A DNA stretch of 64,000 nt, taken from contig CAJFCV020000002.1 of the NCBI GenBank assembly GCA_904066235.2, forward strand, positions 5,394,001 through 5,458,000. The letters run 5' to 3'. The DNA comes from Bursaphelenchus xylophilus (Eukaryota; Nematoda; Chromadorea; Rhabditida; Aphelenchoididae). Of the stretch, positions 46,596-58,672 are shown one piece after another. Within the stretch, counting starts at the first letter, position 1. Every line of letters starts with the position of its first letter. Made by a program: the position numbers and the translations under genes. The notes under the pieces are model-generated. The model saw only the letters and a list, made by a program, of their open reading frames with translations. It had not been told where the DNA came from and ran no database searches.

Positions 46596-46763
46596 TTCTT
46601 CCAATAAATCGACCACCAATAAATTATCTTACTTTACACGGTCCAATAAATTTAAATCTAAAAAATATTGGTCAAAAGAAATAAAGAAACCCAAATAAAT
46701 CGATAAACCGCGGCAAAAGGATCATAATCTATATCAATAGCTAAAGCCATGTGAGAAATATCC

Positions 46764-47125
46764 ATTTAGTGGAGCAAATTTTTTTCGTCAAAGAAAAGAA
46801 AAGCTCTTCCAACGTGGCAGCTCGCGCCCTGGTTTTTTGAAGTTCGCCAAAGCCGCCGGCGGGATTTTGGGAGCTTCGACGTCAAAATTGAATATTCAAT
46901 ATTCTATTTATTATAATATATATTATGATTTTTTAAAATCAGGATTTCCTTTTGTCTGCATGAAAACAAATAAAATTTCTGTAACTTGGAAAAATACTTC
47001 CCATTCGACGCGGAAACAAGACTGCATGCAAATAATAAGCTCGAAATGGTGGAATTATGTAAATTTGAAGTGTTGGCAACTTGACGAAATGTGTGAAAGG
47101 GGTCATTTTGTCAGTACTACTCGCT
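46764..47125. other. Promoter region between GPSM and the zinc-finger gene
   Basis: AT-rich region between divergent genes. An open frame on the plus strand at 46837-47133 has no start codon context and no recognisable product. Confidence 0.4.
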
Positions 47126-50100
47126 ATGGATAGTATCATCGCTCAATTGTTTTATTTCGAGCGGTATTCAGTTCTTTGTTATTTCTGTGCTGAATGTATG
47201 TATTACATAACATTGGACTCTCGGAATACGGTCTTTCCGCCGTAACCGTCTTTCAGCCTGCCCTTTATTTGGGGCAGATTTCATTTGGGGCTTTTCATGT
47301 GGGGCAAATCGGGTATCGGCCCAATATTTATAGCCAACATTGCAAATTTTGTTAACTAACTAGCCAAGGTCAGCATGACAAAAGAAAACTTTTCATTTGG
47401 CTAGCCAATATGTCAGAATGGCTGTCAAAGGAGTTCTTGCTCGTTACTATTACCTGTGAATACATTTTAAAAGTTTGGCTGTCCAATCGAACTTTTTGGT
47501 CATTCATTTATGGGCTTCGGTTACCACTCCTACTCTTTGATGCCAATAAACCTGTTGGCTAGCTTTTTTCAAGGCTTCATAGACATTCTGAAACGTTGGC
47601 TAGCCAATATAGCCAAACGGATTTTTTGTTGGCTCTCATGCCAACTTTGATTAGCTAGTCAAACAATTTTGAATATTGGCTATAAATACGATTCCCGATC
47701 TGCCCCAAATGCAATCTGCCCTCGAATGAAGAGCTCCAGTTGAAAGGTTGCGGTTTTTCAGACGCTACTTGTCCAGTCCATCCAACCAGACAACTGTATT
47801 TGGAGGAAGAGACTTGCGATGTTTTGGCCAGACCTTCTCAGATCGCTCATCGATCCCTTTTCCAATATAAATCGTCGGAAGTTGATGGAGAATTGAAGAG
47901 AGTTACAAGAACTATGACCAAGGAGGTCGTAGAGGAGCATTTGACCGAGAGTAATTGCGATCTGGAGAAACAAGAGAAGATCCCGGAAAATGTGATCAAA
48001 AAGGAGATCAGTAGTAAAGAAAAGAAGGACGTTACTGCCTTCCACAATGCCATAAGGGTAAGAATGTAACCCTATCTCTGATTCTCTCAGGTGTTCTACG
48101 TTGCAAAGAAGAGTGCGGCTCCCCAGATCAAAGTGAAGGATCTTAGAAATCGGAAGAAAAATCAGAGATTCCGAATGAAAAAGTACATTTGTAAGTGTAA
48201 TTTCGGCGTACACTTAATACATTTTGAGGTGATATCTGTGAGAATGCTTTTACGTTGAAGCAAAATGTCCAAACTCATATTTTCGCTTACCACCTGGGCA
48301 ATCATAAGATCCGAAAAGGCTGTAAAAGATTCCAATGCACGATTTGTGATGCCGTGAGTGATTTATATTCTTATTATTACTGTCTGAAATTTTATTTGAG
48401 ACATTCAAAAAACTGCCGTTGGCGAAGAAACATTACATCTGTGTGCACAAAGGCGAAACTTCGATGAAAAAAATCAACGATTGCCCGCATTGTGGAAAGG
48501 TTTATCCGACTGGAAGTCTGCTCAGGGAACACATTACGACCAAACATTTGTACGTTGCTTTGTAAACCATCCGTTTTAGTCCAACATTAATTTTCCTGTA
48601 TAATACAGGGTGGGCCCCCCGAAGCTGACAACTTCTTTCATTCGATTTCTTCGCGGAGACTGCCTTTTTTCCTAAAATTTAGATTTTTCTGGGGCTGAGA
48701 CCCGCTCAGATTGAAATATTAATAATCAGATTGTTAAATAAAATTGTTTTTTACCGCGTCCCGACATTTCGGGTCAGGGACAGCTCGGGTCGCGACACTT
48801 CGGGTCAACGATACCGTTTAATATTTTCGCTTCGGGACTGGGAAAAAAGAATTTTTTGGTGAATTTGAACAAATTTTTGAAATGTTTTCGCTTCGGGACT
48901 TGGGAAAAGGAATTCTAGCGATTTACTTGTTATTTGCATACAATCATTACGACTATGTTCTTACTCCACTCTCTGGCACTGTCTATGTTTAAATTCCGTG
49001 CTTCCAGTTAAAAACATGAACAATGGATACGATTTTCTTATTTGCTCGTGGCTTATAAACACTATTTTTCTAAACAAAAATGAAAAAATAGACCTCGTTC
49101 TCCAAAAAATCCTTTTTCCCAGTCCCGACGCGAAGACGTTTCAAAATTTTGTTCAAATTCTCCAAAATTCCTTTTTCCCAAGTCCCGAAGCGAAAATATT
49201 AAACGGTGTCGTCGACCCGAAATGTCGTTGACCCGACCTGTCGCGACCCGAGTTGTCCCTGACCCGAAATGTCGTAGCGCCTTTTTTACAACAGTATTTT
49301 AAAATTATTTGAGGTACTAGTCGCGGCAAAAAGTCCTTAGAATTTTCTGCGACTCCGCACTGTGCATGAACCCGAAAAGTGCTTTTGCACAGTGCAATTT
49401 TCTTGTTTTTGCCTTATTGTCGCGCGCGATTCCCGCGACAAATCAACATTTCGGGGTGCGATGAGATTTGGGGGCCGCGAAAAATTCTAAGGACTTTTTG
49501 CCGCGACTAGTAAAACAAGGAAGGTTTTAACCAAAACTCAAAAGGTGACCAAGTTTTCAAAATCATTCCAAATTAGCGGTTTCGGGTCGAAAATAATTTT
49601 TCAAAACTTTGTGAAGACATGGAAAGGTCAATTCAAAATATATTTTTTTTGATTTCAATCCATTGAAAATGGCAGGTCTCAGCTTCAGAAAAATCTAAAT
49701 TTTAATAAAATCGGCGGAGTCTCCGCGGAGAAGTCGTAAGAAAGAAGTTTTCAGCTTCATGTGGCCCTCCCTGTGTAATTGATATTTTAGGAATGAAAAA
49801 CCGTTTGATTGTGAGAAATGTGGTGCCAAGTTTGGTCGAAAAGGAGGATTGAGAAGACATGTGATGATGGTACATGAAAATTACACTTACAATTGCCCAT
49901 ACGAGGACTGTAATCATCCCGGATATAAGTGTTCCAAGGCTTTGGCGGCGCACATTCGCTCAGTCCATACGAAAGAACAACCGTAAGTTGATGGCTTTTA
50001 TTACGATCATGTAGGTGACGTATGTATGCATGCAGTTGAGGTTTAAGATACGAAAACAGTTATATTATTCATCCGTAGCAATCAAAATCCTGTTTATTTA

Positions 50101-50276
50101 TTATGATTCCGTGTTTCAGATATGTATGCAGCATCTGTAAGCGGGGATTTGTCCGTCAGAACGACTTGAAGGTCCACGAAGCAACTCATGGCCTCGGGGG
50201 ATTTTCCTGTGAATATTGTACCAGGACTTTCAGTCGCCGAAAAGACGTCCAAAGACACATGGAACGGGCACATTAA
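47126..50276 (+). CDS. C2H2 zinc-finger protein with seven fingers
   Basis: Probable transcription factor, 362 aa. Exons: 47126-47195 (less certain), 47762-48057, 48091-48190, 48229-48353, 48401-48549, 49791-49982, 50120-50276. Seven C2H2 fingers: CDICENAF...H, CTICDATFKK...H, CPHCGKVY...H, CEKCGAKF...H, CPYEDCNHPG..C(S)KAL..H, CSICKRGF...H and CEYCTRTFSRRKDVQRH. The N-terminus has a C-rich patch, CYFCAEYATCPVH, across the first splice junction, which could be another metal site. A charged middle follows (KEVVEEHLTESNCDLEKQ). Introns 1 and 5 contain palindromic repeats. I cannot name an orthologue. The protein ends at RHMERAH, directly after the last finger. Confidence 0.82.
47268..47727. repeat. 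Inverted-repeat element in zinc-finger intron 1
   Basis: The left arm (about 47268-47430) reads TTGGGGCAGATTTCATTTGG, then TTTATAGCCAACATT. The right arm (about 47560-47727) is complementary. TTGGCTAGCCAA palindromes recur inside. It fills most of the 566-nt intron. Confidence 0.75.
48752..49280. repeat. Inner palindrome rich in CGGGTC/GACCCG
   Basis: Left arm: CGGGTCAGGGACAGCTCGGG, GTTTAATATTTTCGCTTCGG. Right arm: CCGAAGCGAAAATATTAAAC, CCGAGTTGTCCCTGACCCG. Spacer about 200 bp. Lies inside 48606-49773. Confidence 0.75.
49317..49510. mobile_element. Small TA-flanked palindrome, CTAGTCGCGG ends
   Basis: Ends CTAGTCGCGGCAAAAAGTCC and its complement; TA at 49315-49316 and 49511-49512. 194 bp, nested in the larger intron element. 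Confidence 0.78.
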
Positions 50277-52292
50277 TACTGTATAGATTTACCGGTTGGT
50301 ACGCAATAAATATTACTGTAATCTCGTTAATCTGGAAGAATGGCGACAAAGGCTTCAAGTTTTCTTGTGCCTTGGGATGACACTAGTTCTATATTTGTTC
50401 TAAAAGTTATGTCATTTTGTTCATATCTTAGCTTCTGAAATTAGTTTTAATTACCATAGCTAATTAGTCTAGGGAGAATATAAAATTTGTTTTAAATACA
50501 GTGCTCCACTGCCGTCTACCTCGTGTTTGTTGTGATATGCACAACAAGGCATTCCTTTCTCCGTCATTTCATCCGGAATCCTCGTAATCCCGGGGATTTA
50601 CACCTTGGGATGTAAACATTGAGACCCGGATATTCGACGTCAGAATGAATTGTTTAGGCCTTGTTATGTTACTTCCCAAAAATAAGCCAAGTACGATGGT
50701 CCTAATCGCTGTTACAATCACGTCTGTAAACAGGCGCGGTAATCCAGGCTCAGCCAAATAAGAGCGGGTTAATTAATTAATCCCCGAAATGCCGATTAGA
50801 ACCGGATGACCTTGGGCTAGACTTTTTTTTAGTTTCAAAAATTTAGACGCGAATTTTTACAGTGCGGTAAATTGTCGGAAGGGGGGGGGCGACCGGTTTT
50901 GCGCGCGGCCAAAAGAGGAAGTTTGCGAGGGAATTAAAAAAAAATAAAAACCTAAGTAATTGCCTCTTAAAAACTTGGAAAAATAAGTTTTCAGTAATAG
51001 CCTTACACTCTTTCCGTATTCCAGCCCTGAGGGTATTTGTATTCATTTCTCACGTCAGATCGGATGCGCGACAAACAATAGATCCCCTGAGGCCAGATTG
51101 AAAAAATCTTGAGTGCATCAGTTAAGAGGTGTCGCGATAAAGTTCGTATAGTCTAATTTTTATGACCTCAGGGTCTATTTGACTTTCTTGTGGCCATATG
51201 GCGGGGACTGGGCAAGGAAATGATCGCTGAGATACTTTATAAGAAGGGATTGAATTATAACTTTGGATGTATATTTAAGGAGACCGGTACTGATAAGGAA
51301 TCAATCATTTCCGAACATCGATCGAGTCTTTTTTCCTTCATTGGATTTAATTGCCTTAGGGGCCGTTCTCCCCGACTACCCCCGCATTTCCAGATTACTT
51401 ATTTCTTGAATTTGCCAAGTAATCCGCAGACAATCGACCTTCTTTTTGCAGATTCAATTCGGGTTTAAAAAGAAGATTTCATGAAATCGCTAATGCCCTG
51501 AGGGTGGACTTGTTTCGTAATACTGCATGTAATTTAAAAAAAGATTCCATTCTGCTGAAAGATGACATTTTGACGACAAGGAAAGATACTATACGGATTC
51601 TACATGTCTTTTATTGTCCGTTCGTTGTGGATTTTATTTTGGATGCGTGATATCATCTTGCTGTACAGATTCTGAACACGCAGGAAATTCTAAGTTATTA
51701 TTGCCTAAGGACGTGCACTTTTTCTTTGTGGAAAACACGACTGAAAGAAGAGTTTACAGTGACCGTCTCTCCGCATTTTCTATTGTCTCTCTTTTGGTCA
51801 ATATCCGGGTCGTTTGCTAAAATTTTCAACAATTAATTTCTGTAGTAGACAGCCCATAGGAGAAATCTGCCTTTCACGCCTTCAATTAATCTTGGTGATT
51901 TAATATCACAAAAAAACATTTTTTGTTTATCCATATGACTGCTGCCAGACTTTCAAAAACAACCACTGTAATGATTTTGTACTGCCACACTTGTCCCGAT
52001 TCATTCCGAGTACACCCTCATATTACACTTGTCGTTTTAAACCGACATTCATTACATCTGCTGATATCCCACACTTAAAACGCCCAGTTTTACTTTCCAG
52101 GCAATTCTCAACCCGCAATTTGCGTGTCCCCCGTATTATTATGGTCAGCCTCTGGCATTTATTTTCTGTAATTGATTTATTTACCAGTAATTATCGAGGC
52201 TCCGCCCTAAATTTATTTAATCTTTCCGTGAATCCGTTAACTCTTTTTGAGGATTAATTCCCATCTTCATTCATATTTATTTTGCCAGAAGC
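50277..52292. other. 2-kb intergenic region, nothing supported
   Basis: It lies between the zinc-finger gene and the carboxypeptidase. Several 60-90-codon ORFs exist (for example 51190-51468), but none has splice signals, a signal peptide or a family resemblance. A poly-G run stands near 50881-50890. Confidence 0.5.
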
Positions 52293-54247
52293 ATGGGTTG
52301 CATAAAGTGGCTTCTCTTTTGTATTTCGGCAGTAATCTGTGCCCATCTGCGGTACGATAACTACAGGTTGTATCGGTTTAAAAGCGAGAATTACTTCCTC
52401 GAGGCGATTAAAAAAGAATTCGAGGAAGATGGCCATAGAATAAGCGTAAGTTGGGGCAATTATTGTACAGTATTGACAAAATTTTTATTTGTTCCCAATT
52501 TCACTACTTACTCGGGTCATCATTCCGAATTTCGCCTCACAATCCACCTTATGCCCACAGGGGTTCCTCTGAAAACGAAAATAATCCTCAAACAAGGTTT
52601 TTTGATAACCTTTTAATTTCAGCTGGATGGAGAACGGATGCCTTTAATCGATATCCTCAAGGAAGAAGGAGAGCATGTCTTAGTTATTGTTTCTCCCGAA
52701 ATTTCCGGTGAATTCGAAGATCTGGCCAAGAGATTTTCCGTGACGGATATTAAAGTAGTCGACTCAGACATTCAGAGGTAGAAATGTTATTGCACTTCTC
52801 ATAATAATAATTAATTTACAGACAGATAACCTCTGAGAGAAATGAATTGATCAGAAATCGGCGAAAACAAAGGAGAAGACGAAGAAATATACGGCAAAAC
52901 GATTACTTTTTGAATTTGAATGACTTCCACAGATACCCTAAAGTAAGATCGACTTAGGATTGGCTGATTTGAGATTGCAGATTGTGAATTATATGAAGGG
53001 GCTGAGTGAGAGATTCCCGGAGAAGGTCCAGTTTCTAAATATCTCAAAAACATTTGAAGGGCGAGATCTGGTCGGTGTAAAAGTGAGTTCACAACCTTTA
53101 CACTACCTCTTCACTAAATATTTTTTTATTTTAAACCCTCCTTTTCACTTTTAATTACAATTCTAAGCCATTCTCAGTAATTTATCCTTACTATCTTCAG
53201 TTATATTCTTCCTCCTCCAAATCCAAGCCCAGTATTTTTATCGATGCTGGAATCCATGCCCGAGAATGGATAGCGCCGGCCGTGGCGTTGCATTTAATGG
53301 ACACTCTGGTCAGCGGAAAGGAGAATACGAAATGGCTGATCGAGGAATTTGATTGGTATATTATCCCGGTCGCTAATCCGGACGGATATGAGTACAGTAT
53401 TCAGAAAGTAGGTGTTTATAGATTGGGATCCTTGACCGCCTTCTTAAAAGCAATGCTAGTTTTAACTTTTTTAGGACCGATTATGGAGGAAAACACGTTC
53501 CAGGAACTCGGAAGTCAACAAATGGTGCGTTGGTGCGGATGCCAACAGAAATTGGGGATATCGGTGGGGAGGTGGGTCGTCTTATCCATGACTTCATTAT
53601 TTTATAATATACAAAGTAAGTATGTTGTTTTAGAAGCCGGTGCCAACCGATCCCCTTGCTCCAATATTTATGCTGGAGCAAAGCCATTCAGCGAGCCTGA
53701 AGTGGTTGGAATGAAAGAGTTTATCGACAAAAACATCAAGAATCTAAAAGTCTACGGAAGTCTCCATTCTTATGGTCAAGTGTTCCTCTCGCCCTGGGGC
53801 TATACAAGTCAGAAACCAGGGAATTACAAGGATCAAGCGGCAGCTGCAATGTATGCGATAGAAGAGATTCGGAAGACCACCGGGACCAATTATACTTTCG
53901 GATCGATAGCTGAGGTCATGTGTAAGTAAATATTCAAAACTTTTATTGTTAAAACGTCGTTTTTTCGAAAGTTATCCACAGTCAGAATGACCTCCGAGTT
54001 TACTAAATTGGTTTTTACAGATCCAGCCTCAGGCACTTCCATCGACTATATGCAAGATAAGGGAGTGCCCTTTATCTACGGGATCGAACTCCGGCCAGAA
54101 GACATCGACCAATCCAATGGGTTCTCGGTCGACCCGAAGATAATCGAGCCCACAGGCAAGGAGATGATCGCCGCCTTCACGAAGATTGCGGAGTACGTAA
54201 AGGGGAAATTGCCACGCCCAATCCGATTACGGTATCGCCGACAGTAA
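52293..54247 (+). CDS. Secreted zinc carboxypeptidase, M14A (CPA-like) with propeptide
   Basis: 449 aa. Exons: 52293-52445, 52623-52777, 52822-52942, 52981-53082, 53201-53407, 53475-53571, 53634-53921, 54021-54247. Signal peptide MGCIKWLLFCISAVICA. A propeptide follows and ends in a polybasic stretch, RNRRKQRRRRRN, a probable furin-type activation site. Zinc ligands: His and Glu in IHAREWIA, His in GSLHSYGQ. Substrate residues: ADANRNW. Catalytic Glu: GIELRPE. The Ile in GTSIDY at the specificity position suggests CPA-like preference for hydrophobic C-terminal residues. A TTTGCCAG acceptor precedes the start codon. Complete and apparently active. AATAAA at 54378-54383. Confidence 0.93.
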
Positions 54248-54783
54248 CCTAAAGGCCATAATATTTCAAAAAAATGGTGCAATCCAAAGCTCAGGTGCCC
54301 AAACTCTAGTCAATGATGTAGATTTATTATAGCTGTCGTTGTTAACTCTTTTTTGTTTGTTGTTTGTACAAATCTTTAATAAAGACGGATATTTTGTTAC
54401 TACAATATACATATTTTTATTAAAGTCATCAAAAAGAAGGATTAAAATGCCTCGGGACTTAGCGCATTCCCATCACATTATTCGACTAACTGTCGAGTCT
54501 GATATTTTCAAATACTCGATTGATATTTGTATGGAATTAACCTTAATTCTTTGTGGTAGATCGGGGATTACTCTGTAAATGTTAACCATTTTGTACAGCT
54601 TCCTGTTCATTACTTTCGTATTATTTTGAAACCCCAAAAATAGAAACTTTTATTGCAAATTACAGTAACCCTGTATTAAAAATAATTAATACCGCGCAAA
54701 AGTAATCAATGTATATAATTTAACCGGAAACGGACGAATAATTAAAACGGTCGTAAAAAGGGGTATATTTAGCAGTAATCCAC
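54248..54783. other. Intergenic region between convergent genes
   Basis: Contains the carboxypeptidase poly(A) signal and a minus-strand AATAAA at 54653-54648 for the SLC26 gene. No gene seen. Confidence 0.5.
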
Positions 54784-57700
54784 TTAATTGTAGACATCCT
54801 GGAGATGCTGGTAGGCCTTCTTGATGGTCGGGAACACGTGCTCGGCCGGCACCGTCTCCAAAAAGTCCGTATTCTCGATCATTCGTCTCAAATTGGCTTA
54901 AGATTGGAAACAATTAACTAAATATCGGGAGGGACTGTACCTTTGGGGGCGGCCAGACGAACGTGGATGTTGTTCATTCGTAGCTCTTTGTACGTCTGAA
55001 AGTGAACGTCGCGATTAGACGTCATGACACGTCAGAAGATAAGCTTCAAAATTTGGTACGTAATTTTGAAGGCGTCAAAAAACACTCTAGTTTTGCAAAA
55101 GGAATCTGAGAAAGGCTTGGATCCTGCTTGGGAAATCCGTATTCATTTTAGAGGAATAGTTTTCTTATTATATTATACTTCGAAGTATGACCTGTAGTTC
55201 CAATCATCTCCTGACCAATTAAAAATTACAAACCGCAAAAGACATTCAAATTCGCGCAAATTTCAGATGGCATTTTATCCGGTTTTTGTAAAAAACGAAA
55301 TTTAAATTATTGTGTTGTATTTAGAAAATTCAGGTCCAAAATTACTCCTGCTCTCTTTATGGCATTCCTTTGTTTTTTCTTCAGCAAGTTCAAATCTCAA
55401 GTACAACATCCGAAATCCTGCAAAAATTTGAACGTGCTGTTCGAAAAGGTCTTTTCCCCTGGTATTTTCTTTTCCTGTGGATTTTTCGAGTCCTTGTCAT
55501 GTCTTGACTTTAATATCACAACATTTTTTAATACGCTTTCCTTCGTATATGCAACTGTGTCCTTTGCATGTATCTTTTTGTTCTTTGGACTCACCCTCTT
55601 CAATGTAATTAATCCCATATAATCAACATAAGGGAAGCCCGAGCAGTCGATGACCAGACGTCCTCCTTTCTTGGCATCTCTCCTGGTCCTCCATTTGCAC
55701 CCGGAGTCATCTGTTTGGATCTCTTCTCTCTTCTCCCATCTTTTCATCGCTTTTCTCACGGACTTTGTAAACTTTTGTACCGATGTGAATATCAATGGTC
55801 CATCGAATCGAAAGACACATGCGGCGCTCTCGATCTCGCTCAGCTGACTCTTGGAGATCTCTCTAAATTCCTCGGAATCCTCACTCTGATGCAAGAAATG
55901 CCATGATGAGAATTGATTTCGGATTACGGTACTCAGCACGGCTATGGCCACCGACAAGATTAGACCCTTGGCCAATTCGTAGCACACCGTTAAGAGCAGG
56001 GTGATTACAAAGATGAAGAAGTCGGTCTTGAACAATGGCCAGAGGGTCCTTAATTCCTTAATTTTGTCGAATGCCGCCGTTAATGAAACCAGAACGATGG
56101 AGGCGAGGATGCACTGAATGGAAAGAGTAATTAATTTGTGGGTTCGGCCTTGAATTAAGACCTTCAACATACTTTCGGCAGGTATTCCAAAGCCGGCCCG
56201 ATGTAGAGAACAACGGCCAGCAGTGCAATCGACGAGAAAAACACGGTCAGCTGAAGAGAACGGGTGTAATGGATGACATTTGCGCCCAATTAGGGACTCC
56301 AAACAACTTCCAAAAAGATTAGCGAAATCCAATTATGCAAATTAAGGCCCTACCTGGGTGGTGTTCTTGTCCGGACTTCCAACCAAAGTCCGAGCGAAGA
56401 TGGACGTGACCGGAAAGACGGGGAACGCCGAAGAAAGCACGCCCACAATGCCCAGCGAATATAACTCATGACAGGAATTGATGGGTTCGTGATGCTTGTT
56501 CTCCACAATCTTAACTACTGTCAGATGAATTGCTACGGTGACTATTGTAATCCCCAAAGTTGTTACAAAGATTGAGGGAATCAACTCGAATCGAGGCAAC
56601 GCCGGAGGGGGGAAACTAAAATAAAGTCATAGACTCATGTATTTTTAGTAAAGCCAAACTAACTCTGTGGGAATATTTCCAACAACTGCAACGGCGTGAC
56701 GATTGCTTAGATCCGCATAATTTGTAGCAGTAATTCCAACAATTACCTATAAAAACCACATTGAATCATTTAGGCTTACTTACCAGCAACAGTTCGTAAG
56801 GTACCGGAAACTCGAATACACTGCTCAACCATGGATCCATGACATTCCTGGAGAATGTTAGAAAAGAAATCGAAGCCAGGCTGATCAGGAATGTGGGCAG
56901 TTGGGTCTCGGGGAGTCTCACAAACAAATCTTGAACTCTCTAAAGATTATGTAATCGTATATTAATTTGGCGATTCGATTAGTTTCCTTACATAAAACAA
57001 CGATCCAGGACCATCTCTCGTTGGTAGTTTGATCCCCAAAACCTCCCCAATTTGCGAGAAAAATACATGAACAAATCCACCGACAACAAAGCCGGACATG
57101 ACTTGTTCTGATAGGTAACAGGACAGGAAATCAGCCCTCACAACTCCAAGAAAAATCTAAAAAAGAAGGTTACAAACTCATGCAATGTGATGACTTTTTT
57201 GTAATATTAATTGTTTGTAATCGCACTCACATGAAAAATCCCAGATAAAAACATGACCGTAGTTGCCACATGGATCGGTCTCAATGGAACAAAATCGTCT
57301 ATCGTCGCTGTAAGCGTAATATTCTTCCCCGTTTCAACCATCTCCGTCATGTTATAACTGGTCGTATTGAACATGATTTGCTTTTCCAGTTCCCCAATTT
57401 GCACCTTTTCGATTATCGAGTGGGTCAGCACAGACAAAATAGCAAATGGACCTGAAATACCATTGATGGATAATTCCAAGATAGAGAACTGTCTTACCCA
57501 ATGCATTGTACTTGCTATTCCCAAAGATCATATACAAAAAAGTTGGGAAAATGGAAGTATAGAGTCCATAAACAGGCTCCACTCCACAGATCCCAGCATG
57601 CGCAATGCCCGTAGGCACCATGAAGACGGCCAAAGTGAGACCAGCACTCATATCCGCGAAGAATGACTCCTTCCAATCATAATCTATCAACCAATTACAG

Positions 57701-57846
57701 ATCGGGACCCCTGTCTTCAGCAAGTACAATACAGTCCGAGTATGGCTTCTCTCTTCCAAAAAGCCCATCCATTTCGCCAATTTTTGTCGATTTCGTTGCC
57801 TGAGGCCATTGCTTTCCCAATCGACTTCTCTGTTCTCACCTTCCAT
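54784..57846 (-). CDS. sulp: SLC26 (SulP) anion transporter with STAS domain
   Basis: Membrane anion exchanger or channel, 666 aa. Minus-strand exons: 57846-57498, 57451-57231, 57156-56992, 56939-56784, 56746-56664, 56615-56354, 56250-56173, 56113-55595, 54995-54941, 54896-54784. The SulP motif region is DMSAGLTLAVFMVPTGIAHA, with PVYGLYTSIFPTFLYMIFG. N-glycosylation sites lie in the TM3-4 loop (FNTTSYNMT). The transmembrane core includes SAFPVFPVTSIFARTLVG. The C-terminal STAS domain starts at VFRFDGPLIFTSV, includes RLVIDCSGFPYVDYMG and ends HLQDVYN. Compared with vertebrate SLC26 the N-terminus is short. Which ion it carries cannot be read from sequence. Confidence 0.94.
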
Positions 57847-58181
57847 TGGTCACACACATCAGGTCATCTTCTCCCATTTTCTTTGGCTGTTCGTATTTCT
57901 CACTTAAATCATTGCTTTCGGGGGGATTATCGATACTCAGAGATCAAACAAACGTTTTATGCGAGACCGTTCATTTGGCGGAGGTGGGGACTTCTCGTTA
58001 AACTGACTTTTACCCTTATTATGCTAGAAAACCTATTCTCGTACCAATTACCGAGAACCAAATCCATCAATTTGTAAATAAAATTTATTCACCGGAATTG
58101 ATTAACAAATAACAGTCATGGCAAAGTAGGCACTAATAACTTTTTACGGTCATGTACATTGATCATGAAGTTCCTAAACAT

Positions 58182-58550
58182 TTATTGAGTGAGCGCCTTT
58201 GGTTTCTTGGCATATGGATCTTCTACAATATGGAGGTAATGGTGGTTGGACCAACGGCTGAGTTGAGCCAATTGAGCAGAGAAGTTGGTGCAATGACAAG
58301 CGAAGAGAAGAAGATTTCGAGGCTGTACCTTCCAGGCGAATCGCATAAAAACTGAAGAGTAGATGCACAATGCCACTGTCATGTTTCCAGATATCATGTC
58401 AGGGTTCTTTTGGAGATCGGACATCGCTGCCAGAGGTAATCCCCAGTTTGCGACAGGCCCCCAGAAGTGGGTGGAGAGAAAGTAATCGGTCCATTCTTTG
58501 CGGGAATATCTGGCAAAGTAGGATGTTACTGCTCGGGTGACAGCGGACAT
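58182..58550 (-). CDS. mpc-1: Mitochondrial pyruvate carrier subunit 1
   Basis: 122-aa inner-membrane carrier subunit that imports pyruvate as a heterodimer with MPC2. Single coding exon. Family motif: [20 protein letters not shown], then [20 protein letters not shown] and [20 protein letters not shown]. The stop codon overlaps an AATAAA; another lies at 58089-58084 on the minus strand. TTGTAG lies directly before the ATG, and MED11 ends 122 bp upstream, fitting a downstream operon gene. Confidence 0.95.
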   Translation of the reverse strand: MSAVTRAVTSYFARYSRKEWTDYFLSTHFWGPVANWGLPLAAMSDLQKNPDMISGNMTVALCIYSSVFMRFAWKVQPRNLLLFACHCTNFSAQLAQLSRWSNHHYLHIVEDPYAKKPKALTQ

Positions 58551-58639
58551 CTACAATATACATCAGCAAAGGAAGGCAATGGTATTGATATTCCAAGGTA
58601 GTTAACCTCAAACAACATAACAGAGGAAATAAAGGTTAA

Positions 58640-58645
58640 TTTATT
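58640..58645 (-). terminator. Poly(A) signal of MED11
   Basis: AATAAA on the minus strand 27 nt past the MED11 stop and about 90 nt before the acceptor at the MPC1 start. Confidence 0.6.
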
Positions 58646-58672
58646 AATGTACAGAACAAAAAAAAACTGAGA

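Larger units (their letters stand above)
48606..49773. mobile_element. Palindromic element with CAGGGTGGGCC ends in zinc-finger intron 5
   Basis: The left end, TA|CAGGGTGGGCC, is followed by GAAGCTGACAACTTCTTTC and CGCGGAGACT. The right end carries the near-complement, ending GGCCCTCCCTG at 49773. TA is on the left and TG on the right, so the target duplication may be mutated. Inside are two further palindromes (about 48752-49280 and 49317-49510). No ORF. It makes up nearly all of the 1.24-kb intron. Confidence 0.78.

Noticed and set aside
46837..47133. 98-codon ORF upstream of the zinc-finger gene
   Set aside because: It opens with a non-ATG codon, has AT-rich random-like composition, and overlaps the better-supported exon at 47126 in another frame.
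51190..51468. 92-codon ORF in the 50.3-52.3 kb gap
   Set aside because: No acceptor or donor, no family resemblance, isolated from other exons.
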